Source: Hydrogenophilales bacterium 16-64-46
GTDB lineage: Bacteria > Pseudomonadota > Gammaproteobacteria > Burkholderiales > Thiobacillaceae
DNA length: 64,000 bases
Direction: 5' to 3'
NCBI GenBank assembly: GCA_002281775.1
Contig: NCGY01000005.1
Span: forward strand, 62,001 to 126,000
In this document: one piece after another, positions 62,209 through 64,000 of the stretch
How the letters are laid out: each line of letters starts with the position of its first letter
Numbering within the stretch: position 1 is the stretch's first letter
Made by a program: the position numbers and the translations under genes
Notes under the pieces: model-generated
What the model saw: only the letters and a program-made list of their open reading frames with translations
Told to the model about the DNA's origin: nothing
Databases searched by the model: none

Positions 62209-63425
62209 ATCAGACTGAAGAGTTGCTGGCAGTTGCGGGCGGTATACCTGTCCGGTCCGCGGCCTTCGCGTCCTGGCCGCATTACGCACAAGACGAGATC
62301 GATGCCGTGACGGACGTGCTCGCGTCGGGCCGCGTCAACGCCTGGACCGGCGAGGCATGCGGGCGGTTCGAGGCGGCGTATGCGCGGCATGCGGATGTGC
62401 GGCACGCCATCGCGCTGGCCAACGGCACGCTGGCGCTGGAGCTGGCCTTGATCGCCTACGATATCGGACCGGGCGACGAGGTCGTGGTGCCGAGCCGCAC
62501 CTTCATCGCATCGGCAAGCTGCGTGGTCGCGCGCGGTGCCGTGCCCGTCGTGGCGGATATCGACGCCGACAGCCAGACACTCACCGCCGACACCATCCGC
62601 GCCGTGCTGACGCCCCGCACCCGCGCCGTCGTCGCCGTGCACCTGGCGGGCTGGCCCTGCGATATGGACGCCATCATGGCGCTGGCGCGCGAGTGCGGCC
62701 TCGTGGTCATCGAGGACTGTGCGCAGGCGCACGGCGCGCGCTATCGCGGCCGGCCCGTCGGTAGCCTCGGCGATGCAGCGGCGTTTTCGTTCTGCCAGGA
62801 CAAGATCATCAGCACCGGCGGCGAGGGTGGCATGCTGCTTCTCAACGATACGGCGCGCTGGGAAACGGCCTGGGCGTACAAGGATCACGGCAAGAACTAC
62901 GACGCGGTCTATCGCCGCGAACATGCGCCGGGTTTTCGCTGGCTGCACGAATCCTTCGGCAGCAACTGGCGCATGACCGGGATGCAGGCGGCCATCGGCC
63001 TCTGCCAACTCGACAAGCTGCCCGTCTGGGTGGCGCAGCGACAGCAGCATGCCCGGACCCTGGCACAAGGCATGGCCCCGATTTCCGGACTGCGACTGGT
63101 GGCACCGCCCACGCATATTGAACACGCCTACTACCGTTACTACGCCTTCCTGGAACCGGACTCCCTGAAGGCCGGCTGGGACCAGACCCGCATCATCGCT
63201 GCGATCCAGGCCGAGGGTATCCCGTGTTTCGTTGGCAGTTGCAGCGAAATCGCTCGCGAGCGTGCTTTCGTCAAGGCAGGCTGGCAACCCGGACAACGCC
63301 TCTCGGTGGCACGGCATCTCGGCGAGACCAGCCTGGCCTTTCTGGTACATCCCACGCTCGACGCGCAGGCGATGGACGACACCTGCGCGGCCGTGGCCAA
63401 GGTCATGCGGACGGCCGTCAGGTGA
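62205..63425 (+). CDS. DegT/DnrJ/EryC1-family aminotransferase
   Basis: A 406-residue PLP enzyme that aminates keto-sugar nucleotides: RVNAWTGEACGRFEAAYARH, FIASASCVVARGAVPVVADI, the PLP lysine in FSFCQDKIISTGGEGG, and SNWRMTGMQAAIGLCQLDKL. The start is taken as TTG 62205, which overlaps the preceding stop (TTGA); a GTG at 62181 is the alternative. Confidence 0.9.
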   Translation: MNQTEELLAVAGGIPVRSAAFASWPHYAQDEIDAVTDVLASGRVNAWTGEACGRFEAAYARHADVRHAIALANGTLALELALIAYDIGPGDEVVVPSRTFIASASCVVARGAVPVVADIDADSQTLTADTIRAVLTPRTRAVVAVHLAGWPCDMDAIMALARECGLVVIEDCAQAHGARYRGRPVGSLGDAAAFSFCQDKIISTGGEGGMLLLNDTARWETAWAYKDHGKNYDAVYRREHAPGFRWLHESFGSNWRMTGMQAAIGLCQLDKLPVWVAQRQQHARTLAQGMAPISGLRLVAPPTHIEHAYYRYYAFLEPDSLKAGWDQTRIIAAIQAEGIPCFVGSCSEIARERAFVKAGWQPGQRLSVARHLGETSLAFLVHPTLDAQAMDDTCAAVAKVMRTAVR

Positions 63426-63432
63426 GCGGACC

Positions 63433-64000
63433 ATGAGACTCACCCCCCGCCTGCTGGCCATCATCCTGCATGACTTCCTCGCCGCGGCGTTCGCCTGGTT
63501 AGCTGGCTACTGGCTGCGATTCAATCTCTCGGTACCGCCGGAGTTTCAGACAGCCGCGTTTTCCACGCTGCTGTGGGTGGTGCCGCTGTACGCCGTCGTA
63601 TTCTGGCGCTTCGGTCTGTATCGCGGGATCTGGCGCTTCGCCAGCCTGCCTGATCTCAAGCGCATCGTTCTGGCCATTGGAGTCGCTGCCTTGCTGATCC
63701 CCATGGTACTGACCCTGTTCCGGGTGAATGCAGTTGTGCCGCGCTCGGTACTGATTCTGTCGCCTCTGCTGCTCATCGTGATCATGGGGGGCAGCCGGCT
63801 GGCCTACCGGGCGTGGAAGGAGCACCGCCTGACCAGCGTGCTGCGTCCATCGAGCAAGCCGGTCCTGGTGGCGGGGGCCGGCTCCGCTGCGGATTTCCTG
63901 CTGCGCGAACTGGCGCGCAATCCAGCTGGCTTCCACGCAGTGGGCCTGCTTGACGATAGTCATGAAAAACTGGGGCGCCTGGTGCAGGGAATACGTGTCC
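63433..64000 (+). CDS. CapD/WbpM-like polysaccharide biosynthesis protein (N-terminal part)
   Basis: The first 189 residues of a membrane protein with four N-terminal hydrophobic segments (ILHDFLAAAFAWLAGYWLRF ... SVLILSPLLLIVIMGGSRLA) and then a Rossmann-like start KPVLVAGAGSAADFLLRELA. This matches the membrane-bound nucleotide-sugar 4,6-dehydratases (WbpM/FlaA1/CapD). Such an enzyme would make the keto-sugar used by the aminotransferase. The gene runs off the right edge. Confidence 0.9.
   Translation, partial: MRLTPRLLAIILHDFLAAAFAWLAGYWLRFNLSVPPEFQTAAFSTLLWVVPLYAVVFWRFGLYRGIWRFASLPDLKRIVLAIGVAALLIPMVLTLFRVNAVVPRSVLILSPLLLIVIMGGSRLAYRAWKEHRLTSVLRPSSKPVLVAGAGSAADFLLRELARNPAGFHAVGLLDDSHEKLGRLVQGIRV

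Overview
The window is chromosomal DNA of a GC-rich betaproteobacterium. Gene order (rimP-nusA-infB-rbfA-truB, leuC-entericidin-leuD-leuB-asd-fimV-truA-trpFBA-accD-folC-dedD-cvpA-purF...metZ, mla-ibaG-murA-hisG) is typical of that class. A DsrC/TusE-family protein, a phosphoketolase shunt and the overall content suggest a sulfur-oxidising, Thiobacillus-like member. That placement is inference from gene order and protein character; no rRNA is present.

Layout. 1-9.2 kb, all on minus: the translation/transcription operon rimP-nusA-infB-rbfA-truB (truB cut by the window edge), then three tRNAs (Gly, Cys, Leu) at the end of a UDG-tautomerase-uvrC-pgsA repair/lipid operon. 9.2-14.5 kb: bacterioferritin and its ferredoxin (with a Fur-box-like site), an HDOD protein, a MinD-like ATPase overlapping a GGDEF cyclase, a DsrC/TusE homolog with only one of the two redox cysteines, and an MFS transporter. 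14.5-31.9 kb, plus: leucine genes, asd, fimV, truA, tryptophan genes, accD, folC, SPOR, cvpA, purF. Between trpB and trpA sits a small defence islet: a decayed hicA, an intact hicB, a second diverged copy of the last 45 bp of trpB, and an Mrr-type endonuclease gene.

31.9-38.0 kb: phosphoketolase and acetate kinase (minus) plus a divergent, oversized pyruvate kinase. Together they could turn sugar phosphates into acetyl-phosphate, acetate and ATP. They appear inserted between purF and metZ. 38-46.4 kb: metZ, lpxH, ppiB, an L,D-transpeptidase and a TPR protein sharing a C-terminal domain, cysS, an unusual methionine-rich tandem-repeat exported protein with its own strong promoter and operator-like palindrome, and a short DUF72-like protein.

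46.4-54.7 kb: a retrograde phospholipid transport operon mlaF-E-D-(TolC-like)-C-B, followed by a two-gene ABC exporter, ibaG/bolA, murA and hisG. The histidine operon stops after hisG. After about 0.9 kb without a recognisable gene, 55.6-64 kb is a surface-polysaccharide locus: two sulfotransferases, a membrane protein, two glycosyltransferases (one frameshifted), an initiating phosphoglycosyl transferase, a left-handed beta-helix acyltransferase, a DegT-type aminotransferase and the start of a CapD/WbpM-like protein.

Most distinctive observations: the Met-rich 12-13-residue repeat protein with its regulatory region, the trpB-tail duplication flanking hicAB next to mrr, the single-cysteine DsrC homolog, and the TolC-family gene inside the mla operon.
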